Shown here piece by piece: positions 6,090 through 13,294 of a DNA stretch of 16,098 nt. The notes beneath the pieces were generated by a model that was not told the DNA's origin, searched no databases, and saw only the letters and a program-made list of their open reading frames with translations. The position numbers and the translations under genes were made by a program. The stretch comes from JAZGDL01 sp036477795. Lineage in GTDB: Bacteria > Planctomycetota > Phycisphaerae > UBA1845. The DNA is taken from assembly GCA_036477795.1 (NCBI GenBank), contig JAZGDL010000552.1, forward strand, positions 1-16,098. Reading direction: 5' to 3'. Every line of letters starts with the position of its first letter. The first letter of the stretch is position 1.

Positions 6090-7361
6090 ATGGTCAAACT
6101 GCGCTTGTCAACGGCTGCTGCACTGTGCTTTCTCGTGATAGCAGCGGAGGCAGTTGGGGTTGATCCACCCAGCATGCACGCCATCCAGAAGGTAAGGCGT
6201 CAGAGCTTTGAGGTGGACTACGAACTGGATCCCGGATCGGCTGCGGTGGAGTCGGTGCATCTCTGGTACACGACGGATGGGGGTCGAAGCTGGCGGAACT
6301 ACGGGGTGGATGTGGACGGGATTTCCCCCTTTTCGTTCAACGCGGGCGAACAGGGGTTGTACGGGTTCTATATCGTGGCGTTCAACGCCGCCGGAGGGTC
6401 GGGGCCCACCCCGGGGCCGACCACCGAGCCCCATTACTGGGCCTATGTGGATTTCACTCCGCCGGTGGTTCAACTGCACCGCATCGGTCAAGACCGCCCG
6501 CCGACCGTGCCGCAGACGCTGCACATTCGATGGTCGGCGCTCGACAACAGCCTGGCCAGCCGTCCCATCGAACTCTCATACCAGACGGTCCCGGATGGTC
6601 CCTGGCGGGCCATTGCCGGTCCGCTGACCAATGCCGGCTCTTATGATTGGCGGGTACCGGCGGACTTCGACAAGCCGATCAGAATCCGGATCACGGTGCG
6701 GGATCGGTGCGGGCACATTGTGGAGGCGACGTCGCCGCCGACGGTGGTGGAGCGGCCCGCGCCGGCAGCGCCGCAGCCGCGTAGTCGCAACACCATCGCG
6801 TCGAAGTCGCGGGAGGCCCGTTTGACCGGTCTGGTCGGCGACGACACGCTAGACCATCAAACGCGGGCCTTGAAACTGTACCAACAAGGGAAACTCCATT
6901 CCATGCGGGGCGAGTACCGTCTGGCTGCGTCGCGTTTGCGTGATTCGCTGGCGCTTGATCCGACGCTCTTGGATGCGCTTGTCGCGTTGGGTGAGGCGCT
7001 GTACGCTCAGGGTGAGCCAGCCAAGTCGGTCGAGGCTTTTCAGTTGGCTTTGGATCGCAGGCCGGGGTCGCGCGACGCTTTGCAGGGCTTAGCCCTGGCG
7101 TACATCGGCGAGCGAAGATTCACTGACGCCGTGCAACAACTGAGCCGCATCGTGCAGGCCAATCCGCAAGACGCAAAAGCGTGGTTGAACTTGGGCGACA
7201 TTGCCATCTATCAGGGTGACGAGTTGCTGGCCGGCGAGCATTACCAGAGGGCGTTGACACGCAATCCAGGCGCGACCGAGACCATCGCACGCGCCAGACT
7301 GCGAATGGCTGACCTGAAGCGTCTGGCTGCGGAGTTCCGCCAGAACGAGCCTGTAAGATGA
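6090..7361 (+). CDS. exported protein with Ig-like region and TPR repeats
   Basis: A 423-residue protein with a signal peptide (LSTAAALCFLVIAAEA). Residues about 35-225 form beta-sandwich modules like those in sugar- or surface-binding proteins: VHLWYTTDGGRSWRNYG, YGFYIVAFNAAGG, VDFTPPVVQL, LHIRWSALDN. A Pro/Ser-rich linker follows (about 225-250). Residues about 257-395 hold roughly four TPR units (for example GEYRLAASRLRDSLALDP, GEPAKSVEAFQLALDRRPG, GDELLAGEHYQRALTRNPG), which usually mediate protein contacts. GGAAGGG at 6074-6080 lies 9 nt before the ATG. It is first in an operon: its stop overlaps the holA start by 4 bp. No catalytic motif was seen. The role is unknown, probably scaffolding in the periplasm or envelope. 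Confidence 0.75.
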   Translation: MVKLRLSTAAALCFLVIAAEAVGVDPPSMHAIQKVRRQSFEVDYELDPGSAAVESVHLWYTTDGGRSWRNYGVDVDGISPFSFNAGEQGLYGFYIVAFNAAGGSGPTPGPTTEPHYWAYVDFTPPVVQLHRIGQDRPPTVPQTLHIRWSALDNSLASRPIELSYQTVPDGPWRAIAGPLTNAGSYDWRVPADFDKPIRIRITVRDRCGHIVEATSPPTVVERPAPAAPQPRSRNTIASKSREARLTGLVGDDTLDHQTRALKLYQQGKLHSMRGEYRLAASRLRDSLALDPTLLDALVALGEALYAQGEPAKSVEAFQLALDRRPGSRDALQGLALAYIGERRFTDAVQQLSRIVQANPQDAKAWLNLGDIAIYQGDELLAGEHYQRALTRNPGATETIARARLRMADLKRLAAEFRQNEPVR

Positions 7362-8335
7362 CCGGGGCCCAAGACCTCAAACCGTTCTGTGTTGTTTATG
7401 GCCAGAATACATTTCTGCGCCGACGGGCGTTGGATCGCATAATGGCCCGCGAGCTGGGCGGCGGCGACCCGTCGCTCAATTTACAGCGTGTGGACGGGAG
7501 GCAGGCCGAGGTCTCCGACGTGCTCGATGACGTTCGGACGTTCTCTCTTATGGGGGGGCGCCGGGTGGTGGTGGTCGATGAGGCCGACGCTCTGGTGACC
7601 AGGTCGCGGGCAACGCTGGAGCGATACGCCGCGTCGCCGTCGGACACCGGGTGTTTGATCCTGGTATGCAACAACTTCGACGGGCGTACGCGACTGCACA
7701 AGGCGGTTGCCAGTGTCGGCGAGATCGTGCAGTGCAAACCGGCCAAGGGCCAGGCTTTGCGTTCCTGGCTGGTGGCCCACGCGCGCGACGAATACGGCAA
7801 GCGAATGAGCCCCCAGGCAGCCTATCGCCTGCACGACCAGGTGGGAGACTCGCATGAGCGACTGGACGGCGAGCTTGCCAAACTGTCGCTCTACGTGGGC
7901 GATCGCGAGGAAATCATGCCGCAGGACGTGGAGGCTGTGGTGGGCTGCTATCGGGAGCAGACGGTCTTCGCCGTGATGGATGCCATCTCGGAGGGTGACG
8001 CTGGTAAGGCACTGAATGAATGGCACCGGGTGTTGGCCACTGACCCCGCCGCCAGCGGCCGGGCCATCGGTGGATTGGCCTGGGGGGCGCGGCGTTTGCT
8101 GGATGCCAGACGGCGTCTGGACGCGGGGGAGTCGCCTCACTCGCTGGCCCGGGCGTTCTGGACCGATCCCGATGTGTTCCTGCGGAGAATGCAAGGATCA
8201 ACGGCAGGGCAGCGCCAGGATCAACTGCTCGAACTGCTGGCTGCGGACCTGGGTTCCAAGACCGGCGCCACCACCTTCAACGTCGCGGTTGAAAAGTTCA
8301 TCGTCAAACACAGCTTGCGTGCCACCGGATCATGA
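7358..8335 (+). CDS. holA: DNA polymerase III delta subunit
   Basis: A 325-residue HolA, the clamp-loader subunit that opens the beta sliding clamp. The N-terminal FCVVYGQNTFLRRRALDRIM matches the family's YLLYGED-FL--EALD pattern. RRVVVVDEADAL and GCLILVCNNFDGRTRLHKAV are the expected AAA+-like core segments, without a functional Walker A, as is normal for delta. The C-terminal helical domain includes TVFAVMDAISEGDAGKAL and FNVAVEKFIVKH. The length is usual. It overlaps the preceding gene by ATGA (7358-7361) and the following one by ATGA (8332-8335), so translation in the trio is probably coupled. Confidence 0.9.
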   Translation: MTGAQDLKPFCVVYGQNTFLRRRALDRIMARELGGGDPSLNLQRVDGRQAEVSDVLDDVRTFSLMGGRRVVVVDEADALVTRSRATLERYAASPSDTGCLILVCNNFDGRTRLHKAVASVGEIVQCKPAKGQALRSWLVAHARDEYGKRMSPQAAYRLHDQVGDSHERLDGELAKLSLYVGDREEIMPQDVEAVVGCYREQTVFAVMDAISEGDAGKALNEWHRVLATDPAASGRAIGGLAWGARRLLDARRRLDAGESPHSLARAFWTDPDVFLRRMQGSTAGQRQDQLLELLAADLGSKTGATTFNVAVEKFIVKHSLRATGS

Positions 8336-9771
8336 ATGACCATACGCTTCAGGCATCGCCGGCGACCGGCTGGAAAGCCGGTCCCACAACGCCACCGGGC
8401 ATAAGGGTGTGGCTGCGGGCATCACGGCTGCTCTTGGTGCTGATGCTGGCTGTTCCGGCCGGCTGCGAAACGATGATGTCGCGTCGCCATGTGTCGGGCG
8501 ATGCGGCGTTGCTGGGGCAGTCACGTTTCGAAACGTCTCAGGCTTACGATAACCAAAGCCAGGCCGCACCGGCACGGGCCACAGACCGCAAAACCGTCAA
8601 GGCTGCCCGCGCTCAGGTGTTGGCGTTCATCAACCAGCTTGAAGAATTGGACGTGGAGCAGCCGACGGGTGCCGTCGGCAAGGATGATCCGCCGTCTGCG
8701 GACCGGACCGGAGATGCCGCCGGCGGACATGAGCAGGTGACGTCACCCGATCCAATCGTGCATGCAGCGCCGTCCGTGCAACTACGCGACATTGGGGGCG
8801 ACCGGACGTCGTCCGCCGAAGCCCACGGATTGCAATCCGTGGGCTTGGGGCTGGTTGGGTCGCAGCCGCCGCGGTTGCTTCGCGTATCGATCCGGCAGCC
8901 GCGGGAAGCACGCACACCGGCGGTTCAGCTCGTCGCGCCCGAGACCCACCAGAAGACGCCAAAGCCAAGCCGCACAGCCAACATGCCTATAGATACTTCC
9001 GCGGCGTCTGGTGGTGAATCGGGGATCGATGCGCTGATCGCGGAGCTTGAAGATCGGGTGGCAGCCGCACCCAATGACATGCATGCCCAATGGCGCCTGG
9101 CACTGCTGCGATTGGCTACCGACGACACCTTGCGGGCTCACAAGAGGTCGCCGGATATGCTGGAGGACTCCGCGTCGTTGCTCAGCGGAGCGGTGGATGT
9201 GATGATCGCGACGCGGCGTGCCCTGGAGGACCCGGTGGTGGGCGTGGACGACACTATGGCGGCGGTGAACGGGCTGCGCGCCAAGCTGCGGGAACGGGCC
9301 GCTCTGTCGATTCCCAGCGTGGCGCTGTGTTCGCAGGTTCAGGGATACGGGGTCTACGAGGTGCTTGCCGACGGCACGTTTCGCCCGTACGTCCCTAATC
9401 AAGCCATAGTGTACTTTGAAGTGAAAGGCTTCCAGTCGGAGTCCGTTGTGGGACCGGCTTTCCAGCCGGTCAATGACAGGCTGGAAAGCCGGTCCCACAT
9501 GCGCTTCCGCACAGTTCTGAGCGAGCGTCTGGAAGTCCGCAGGCTGGACGGCGATTTGATGTGGGAGCATGAAGAGTCCACCATCGAGGATTTTTGCAGC
9601 CGCCGGCGTGAAGACTTCTTCGTAGCCCAGCGCATCGTGCTGCCGGCCACGCTCGGTGAGGGGGAGTACGTCCTAAAGGTGACCGTGGAGGACGCGCTGG
9701 CCGACAAGCGGACCCAGGCCATTCATCATTTCAGGATCGGCTCCGGTCTGACCACCTCCGCCACGCCGTGA
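8332..9771 (+). CDS. lipoprotein of unknown function carrying in-frame palindromic repeats
   Basis: A 479-residue predicted lipoprotein: LLLVLMLAVPAGC places the lipidated Cys at residue 45. An alternative GTG start at 8407 would give a compact signal with Cys20 and would exclude the first repeat. The middle (residues about 50-225) is low in complexity and probably disordered. The C-terminal half looks folded: VALCSQVQGYGVYEVLADG, AIVYFEVKGF, VLSERLEVRRLDGDLMWEHE, EYVLKVTVEDALADK. This resembles, from memory, conserved planctomycete proteins of unknown function. Palindromes at 8364-8387, 8819-8846 and 9448-9498 are translated in frame, the last as VGPAFQPVNDRLESRSH (residues 373-389) inside an otherwise continuous fold. 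It is last gene of the holA operon. Confidence 0.7.
   Translation: MNDHTLQASPATGWKAGPTTPPGIRVWLRASRLLLVLMLAVPAGCETMMSRRHVSGDAALLGQSRFETSQAYDNQSQAAPARATDRKTVKAARAQVLAFINQLEELDVEQPTGAVGKDDPPSADRTGDAAGGHEQVTSPDPIVHAAPSVQLRDIGGDRTSSAEAHGLQSVGLGLVGSQPPRLLRVSIRQPREARTPAVQLVAPETHQKTPKPSRTANMPIDTSAASGGESGIDALIAELEDRVAAAPNDMHAQWRLALLRLATDDTLRAHKRSPDMLEDSASLLSGAVDVMIATRRALEDPVVGVDDTMAAVNGLRAKLRERAALSIPSVALCSQVQGYGVYEVLADGTFRPYVPNQAIVYFEVKGFQSESVVGPAFQPVNDRLESRSHMRFRTVLSERLEVRRLDGDLMWEHEESTIEDFCSRRREDFFVAQRIVLPATLGEGEYVLKVTVEDALADKRTQAIHHFRIGSGLTTSATP
8364..8387. repeat. R2 palindromic repeat (copy 1)
   Basis: This 24-nt unit, with arms ACCGGC and GCCGGT around TGGAAA followed by CCCAC, lies in the N-terminal codons of the lipoprotein gene. 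It is identical, as reverse complement, to 9448-9471, and differs by one base from 9475-9498. Confidence 0.8.
8819..8846. repeat. R3 perfect palindrome inside CDS
   Basis: This 28-bp perfect palindrome is built on CCCACGGATT and AATCCGTGGG around GC. It encodes EAHGLQSVGL (residues 163-172) of the lipoprotein, in its low-complexity region. A sister copy lies between genes at 15146-15172. Confidence 0.85.
9448..9498. repeat. R2 inverted pair inside CDS
   Basis: Two R2 units face each other (9448-9471 and 9475-9498) with a 3-nt spacer, giving a near-perfect 51-bp palindrome with one mismatch. The 51 bp equal 17 codons, so the reading frame is kept. It interrupts the folded C-terminal part of the lipoprotein, at residues 373-389. 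Confidence 0.85.
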
Positions 9772-9774
9772 TAG

Positions 9775-9882
9775 GCATCGTCGAAGAAGCGACAAACCGG
9801 TGAGTGACAAACAGAGACGCGCCCGTAAGGAAGCGGGCATTGCGAAAGGGCGAAGAAAAGGTCACGCTCCCTTACGGTCGCG
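9775..9882. repeat. 108-bp inverted copy of the 46-153 segment, with R1 hairpin
   Basis: The segment matches the reverse complement of 46-153 with only about 4 mismatches in 108 positions. It includes the hairpin arms 9814-9837 and 9863-9882. It also includes the final codons of the restriction-modification tail, read here on the plus strand as IVEEATNR plus TGA (9777-9803). It lies directly after the lipoprotein stop (9771) and before the thioredoxin-fold gene. It could end the holA operon transcript. Confidence 0.85.
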
Positions 9883-9913
9883 GATCGGATTACTGTTTGA
9901 GGAGGCAGATGCG

Positions 9914-11170
9914 ATGCGAAGGGTGTTCGTTTACCTGGCGGCGAGCGTGGTGGGTTTTGCTTCATGGGCCGATGCGGGCGACGTGGAGATTCGTACCGGG
10001 CCGTGGCGGGCGTGGCTGGACAGCCCGGGCGGTGATCTGCCGTTTGGGATGGAGCTGGAGCACGCCGGCGACACATGGCGGGCATGGCTGATCAACGGCT
10101 CTGAGCGCATCCAAGTGCCGAACGTCATACTGGGCGATGGGGCAATCACCTTCGACATGATTCACTACGACTCGAAGATCACAGCCAAGCCCAACGCGGA
10201 AGGAACCCGTCTCGACGGTGAGTGGACCAAGACAGCCGGCAAAGATAAAGTTTCGCGCTTGGGGTTCCACGCGGTGGCCGGTGCTGCCGCCCGGTTCACA
10301 CCGTTGGCCATGAGCACGGCGGACGAGCTGCGCAAGATCGAGGGTCGCTGGTCCGTCCGCTTTTCGAGCAGCGATGAACCGGCGGTCGGTGTTTTCAAGA
10401 TCGAGTCCGACGGGACGGTTGAGGGCACGTTCATGACCGACACGGGCGACTACCGCTACCTGGCCGGTATCTACGAACGCAGGCGGCTGCGGCTCTCCTG
10501 CTTCGACGGCGCCCATGCCTTCCTGTTCGACGCCCGATTACAAAAGGACGGCACGTTGAAAGGCGACTTCTGGTCCCGAGACGTGTGGCATGAAACGTGG
10601 ACGGCCGAGCGTGATTCAAAAGCCCGCAACCCGGACGGCTTCAATCAGGTCCGTGCCCGGGGGGCCATCCGGTTCGATGAGCTGGTGTTTCCCGATCTTG
10701 AAGGTAAGCCCCGTTCGCTGGGTGATGCGGAGTTCGACGGCAAAGCCCGGATCATCGAAATCTTCGGGACCTGGTGCCCCAACTGCCACGACGCCAGCCA
10801 ACTGCTCAACGAGCTGCACGAACTCTATGGACGGCAGGGCTTGTCCATCGTGGGGCTGGCCTTCGAGCTCACCGGCGATTTCAAGCGGGACGCCCGCCAG
10901 GTACGGAGGTACGTCCAGGTTCACAACGTGAAGTATCCCATTCTGATTGCGGGCGTCGCCGACAAGGAGAAGGCCTCCGCCAAGTTCCCGTTTCTGGAGA
11001 GCGTGCGGGCATTCCCTACCACGGTTTTCACGGACAGCGACGGTAATATCCTGGCGGTGCATTCCGGTTTCAGCGGTCCCGCAACCGGTGAGGCCAACAG
11101 AATGATGCGCTTGAAGTTCAGATCTTTGATCAAACAGTTGATAAGAAAAGCCAACGAAGAAGGCACGTAG
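9914..11170 (+). CDS. exported TlpA/thioredoxin-fold protein with a long N-terminal domain
   Basis: A 418-residue protein. The ATG at 9914 is chosen over the upstream one at 9800 for two reasons: GAGGAGG (9899-9905) lies 8 nt before it with a signal peptide (VFVYLAASVVGFASWADAG) after it, and the longer frame only reads through the R1 hairpin. Residues about 20-250 form a beta-rich domain of unknown function (WRAWLDSPGGDLPFGMELEH, then a second half with GVFKIESDGTVEGTF). Residues about 255-415 are a thioredoxin-like domain with FGTWCPNCHD (Cys288 and Cys291) and a cis-Pro at FPTTV (Pro368). A periplasmic thiol-disulfide oxidoreductase of the TlpA/ResA type is likely. Its substrate is unknown. 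No partner such as CcdA or DsbD is nearby. Confidence 0.8.
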   Translation: MRRVFVYLAASVVGFASWADAGDVEIRTGPWRAWLDSPGGDLPFGMELEHAGDTWRAWLINGSERIQVPNVILGDGAITFDMIHYDSKITAKPNAEGTRLDGEWTKTAGKDKVSRLGFHAVAGAAARFTPLAMSTADELRKIEGRWSVRFSSSDEPAVGVFKIESDGTVEGTFMTDTGDYRYLAGIYERRRLRLSCFDGAHAFLFDARLQKDGTLKGDFWSRDVWHETWTAERDSKARNPDGFNQVRARGAIRFDELVFPDLEGKPRSLGDAEFDGKARIIEIFGTWCPNCHDASQLLNELHELYGRQGLSIVGLAFELTGDFKRDARQVRRYVQVHNVKYPILIAGVADKEKASAKFPFLESVRAFPTTVFTDSDGNILAVHSGFSGPATGEANRMMRLKFRSLIKQLIRKANEEGT

Positions 11171-11186
11171 GGGAAGGAAGGGACGG

Positions 11187-11213
11187 AGGCACGAAGGCAC
11201 AAAGGCACGAAGG
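11187..11213. repeat. 9-bp tandem repeat (AGGCACGAA)
   Basis: Three 9-nt units (AGGCACGAA, AGGCACAAA, AGGCACGAA) run just after the thioredoxin-fold gene stop, ending at the start of the 7-bp repeat array. They are non-coding. Confidence 0.6.
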
Positions 11214-11215
11214 GG

Positions 11216-11283
11216 AATCCCCAATCCGCAATCCCCAATCCGCAATCGTCAATCGTCAATCGTCAATCGTCAATCGTCAATCG
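11216..11283. repeat. 7-bp tandem repeat array
   Basis: Nearly ten heptamers in a row: AATCCCC, AATCCGC, AATCCCC, AATCCGC, then five AATCGTC and a partial AATCG. The array sits between the thioredoxin-fold gene and the DUF4920-like gene. It has no spacers and no CRISPR character. The same word family occurs at 5240-5304. Such arrays vary readily in copy number by slippage. The remaining 11284-11425 shows nothing clear. Confidence 0.85.
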
Positions 11284-11425
11284 AACTGTGATGGAACACC
11301 AGCCGCTTGGGGCGGTTGCAGCGCAGTTGTGTCCCCACCCTGGCCGTGCGAGAATGGGGTACCTGACACGAGACAGTTGTGGTGTTTGTGAAACATGGTT
11401 GTGGATACCCGGAAGGAGTCGAGCC

Positions 11426-11929
11426 ATGTTGCGTTCTCGCAGAATCGCAGCGATTTGTGTTGTCGGTTTGCTGGCGTCGTCAGGCTGCTCGATCGGACAC
11501 GCTGATTTTGGGGAGCCGATGAAGCTCACCGCCTGGGACACCATTGCGGTGTCGAAGGTGTTGGCTGACATGGAGGCTTATGACGGCAGGTACGTTCGAC
11601 TGTCGGGGAAAGTGTCCGGTGTCTGCGCAGCCAAGGGGTGTTGGATGCGTATGGGGACGGACCGGTCCGATGAGACGGTGTTCGTGAAGTTCAACTGCCC
11701 GATCGAGGGCCGGCTCATCCCCATGGAGGCTATCGGCCACCAGGCCATCGTGGAAGGAACGCTCCGTGTGGCGGAAGTGTCCCAGGCCGAGGCACGTCAC
11801 TACGCCGAGGACGCCGGCAAGTCGCCTGACCAGATCGCCGGTATCGTCGGGGGGCAGAAGCAGTTGCGCATGACGTCGCCGGCGGCTCGGGTGACCGGCA
11901 TCGCCCCAAAGGCGCCACCCAGCGGTTAG
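11426..11929 (+). CDS. DUF4920-like lipoprotein
   Basis: A 167-residue small lipoprotein. The ATG at 11426 has AAGGAG at 11413-11418 with a 7-nt spacer and is followed by RIAAICVVGLLASSGC, a lipoprotein signal with Cys21. The upstream extension to 11288 lacks such support. The body has YVRLSGKVSGVCAAKGCWMR, VFVKFNCPIEGRLIPMEAIG and VEGTLRVAEVS. This agrees with DUF4920-type domains, which share the G-V--VC---GCWM signature and have an OB-like fold of unknown function. The two Cys could bind metal or form a disulfide. This is inference. The stop (TAG 11927-11929) overlaps the stop of the convergent dockerin remnant. Confidence 0.75.
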   Translation: MLRSRRIAAICVVGLLASSGCSIGHADFGEPMKLTAWDTIAVSKVLADMEAYDGRYVRLSGKVSGVCAAKGCWMRMGTDRSDETVFVKFNCPIEGRLIPMEAIGHQAIVEGTLRVAEVSQAEARHYAEDAGKSPDQIAGIVGGQKQLRMTSPAARVTGIAPKAPPSG

Positions 11930-12050
11930 CGTGGCGGAACCCCCAGAAGCTCGCGCTGGAACGCATTACACAGACAATATCGTTGTCCAGGTCGAGATCG
12001 CCAGGTCCACACGGGTCCGTGACACCTTCCGCGACGTGCAGACACACAAT
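11926..12050 (-). pseudogene. decayed dockerin-type C-terminus
   Basis: One minus-strand frame reads VTDPCGPGDLDLDNDIV, a planctomycete-style dockerin repeat. A neighbouring frame then gives CNAFQRELLGVPPR and TAA at 11928-11926. Joined by a frameshift near 11980 they make one plausible dockerin tail (GDLDLDNDI...CNAFQREL). The rest of the gene is missing: an R1 hairpin (12051-12119) begins right at its upstream edge. It is evidently a remnant of a secreted protein gene. Confidence 0.55.
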
Positions 12051-12119
12051 CCGAGCCGCGACCGTAAGGGAGCGGGCGATGCCTGACGGTTTTCCCGCTT
12101 CCTGACGGGCGCGGCTCGG
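12051..12119. repeat. R1 REP-like hairpin between convergent genes
   Basis: The 26-nt arms 12051-12076 (CCGAGCCGCGACCGTAAGGG...) and 12094-12119 (CCCGCTTCCTGACGGGCGCG...) are reverse complements at about 22 of 26 positions around a 17-nt loop. The copy lies 15 nt beyond the glycosyltransferase stop. It could act as its terminator and as that of the DUF4920-like gene on the other strand. Confidence 0.85.
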
Positions 12120-12134
12120 TCTTGTCAGAGTCCC

Positions 12135-13289
12135 TCAGGGATGTACAGCCGATTCGTAGAGTTCGACATAGCTTTGAATCAGCGCCGGCCAGTCGACTGC
12201 TCGAGCCCACGCCTGGCGAGCTTCGGAACCTTTTGAAAGACGGGCATCCTGGCGGCAAGTTAGCAAAGGTCGCAAAGCGTCTCTAAGATCGGCGCGTGTC
12301 GGCTTACAGAGATGGATGTGCGACGTCAAGCCGGGCGGCAGTCCGTGATCCGTCGCCACCACGGGCACACCGGCAGCCACCGCCTGCGTCACGCTCACCG
12401 GACAACGAACGCACAGACTGGCGGACACCAGTACGGATGCACGTGACAACAGCGCCCGCTGGGCCCGCAAGTCCGGATCCGCAACAAAGGTCACACGGTC
12501 CCGGGCGTGCTTGCGGCCAATCGCCGCCTCCATTTTCTGACGCCAGTCGCCAGGCTGGGGACCGGCGAGCACCAGCTTCCACCCCCGAAAGTCGTGACCC
12601 AACTCACCGATGGAACGTACCAGAGGCACCAATCCCTCAACCGGGTGGATGGGGCCGAGGAACAGAACGATGCGCTCATCGTCGCCGACGTCCCAATGGC
12701 TTCGACTGTCTGGTGCATCTGCATAATCGTCGAAGTTCAGCCCGTATGGCAGCACCCGAACACCGCCGTCAACGCTCCGCCGACGCAAATCTCGCGCCTC
12801 CGCCTCGTTCAGAGCGATCACAACGGACGCCCTGCGAAGAACGCGGCGATAATGAACCCATTCCGCAAGACACGTCAGCCAACCGGCCTGCACGTGCTCG
12901 TTCGGAGAGAACGTTCCCAACGGAGCGATGATATAAGGCTTGCCTACCCGTCTCGCTTCGGAAACGACGCCGTCACCGAGCCTGCGGTCGAATCCGTGAA
13001 GGTGCACCAGGTCGGCTGCTCGAACACATTGTCTCACCGTCTCGGGGTCATGACCGTGGATCGCGGCATGGCCCGACGGCTGCGGGTTGCGGTCCAAGGT
13101 GATGACGGACGACGCAACGTCATGGTCGCCGAGGGCCTTGAACAGGCCGACCAGCGCAATCGCGGGGGCGCCTGCGTGATCATTCAACGAATCGACGACA
13201 TGCAATACGGAGATCGACACGGCGGCATGAGATACTATGCCGGTGCGGGGCACACGGAAAGGCCCGCCCGCCGCTGTGCTACGCGCCAT
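12135..13289 (-). CDS. GT-B glycosyltransferase (GT4-like)
   Basis: About 384 residues with the GT-B layout. The N-terminal Rossmann half (SVLHVVDSLNDHAGAPAIAL, DLVHLHGFDRR, KPYIIAPLGTFSPNEH) probably binds the acceptor. The C-terminal half (IVLFLGPIHPVEGLVPLVRS, WKLVLAGPQPGDW, AAGVPVVATDHG) probably binds the sugar nucleotide. The usual EX7E pair is absent: where -LEA-ACGVPVV is expected the protein reads SVTQAVAAGVPVV, with Gln in place of the second Glu. The start is uncertain: TTG at 13298, ATG at 13289 (used here) or GTG at 13220, none with a good ribosome binding site. Its start region meets the stop of the upstream kinase-like gene, so it belongs to the envelope operon. It probably adds a sugar to lipopolysaccharide core or an exopolysaccharide. 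Confidence 0.8.
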   Translation of the reverse strand: MARSTAAGGPFRVPRTGIVSHAAVSISVLHVVDSLNDHAGAPAIALVGLFKALGDHDVASSVITLDRNPQPSGHAAIHGHDPETVRQCVRAADLVHLHGFDRRLGDGVVSEARRVGKPYIIAPLGTFSPNEHVQAGWLTCLAEWVHYRRVLRRASVVIALNEAEARDLRRRSVDGGVRVLPYGLNFDDYADAPDSRSHWDVGDDERIVLFLGPIHPVEGLVPLVRSIGELGHDFRGWKLVLAGPQPGDWRQKMEAAIGRKHARDRVTFVADPDLRAQRALLSRASVLVSASLCVRCPVSVTQAVAAGVPVVATDHGLPPGLTSHIHLCKPTRADLRDALRPLLTCRQDARLSKGSEARQAWARAVDWPALIQSYVELYESAVHP

Positions 13290-13294
13290 ACGTA

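Noticed and set aside
5909..6163. 84-codon plus-strand frame upstream of the Ig/TPR gene
   Set aside because: It overlaps the signal peptide region of the supported gene at 6090 in another frame, with no ribosome binding site or resemblance to a known protein.
8782..9570. 262-codon minus-strand frame opposite the lipoprotein gene
   Set aside because: It lies antisense to a gene with a lipoprotein signal and operon linkage, lacks recognisable domains, and is probably a shadow.
9800..9913. N-terminal extension of the thioredoxin-fold protein
   Set aside because: The extra 38 codons read through the R1 hairpin. The ATG at 9914 has a strong ribosome binding site and a signal peptide directly after it.
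11216..11283. CRISPR-like array
   Set aside because: The units are 7 bp and contiguous with no spacers, and no cas gene is in the window.
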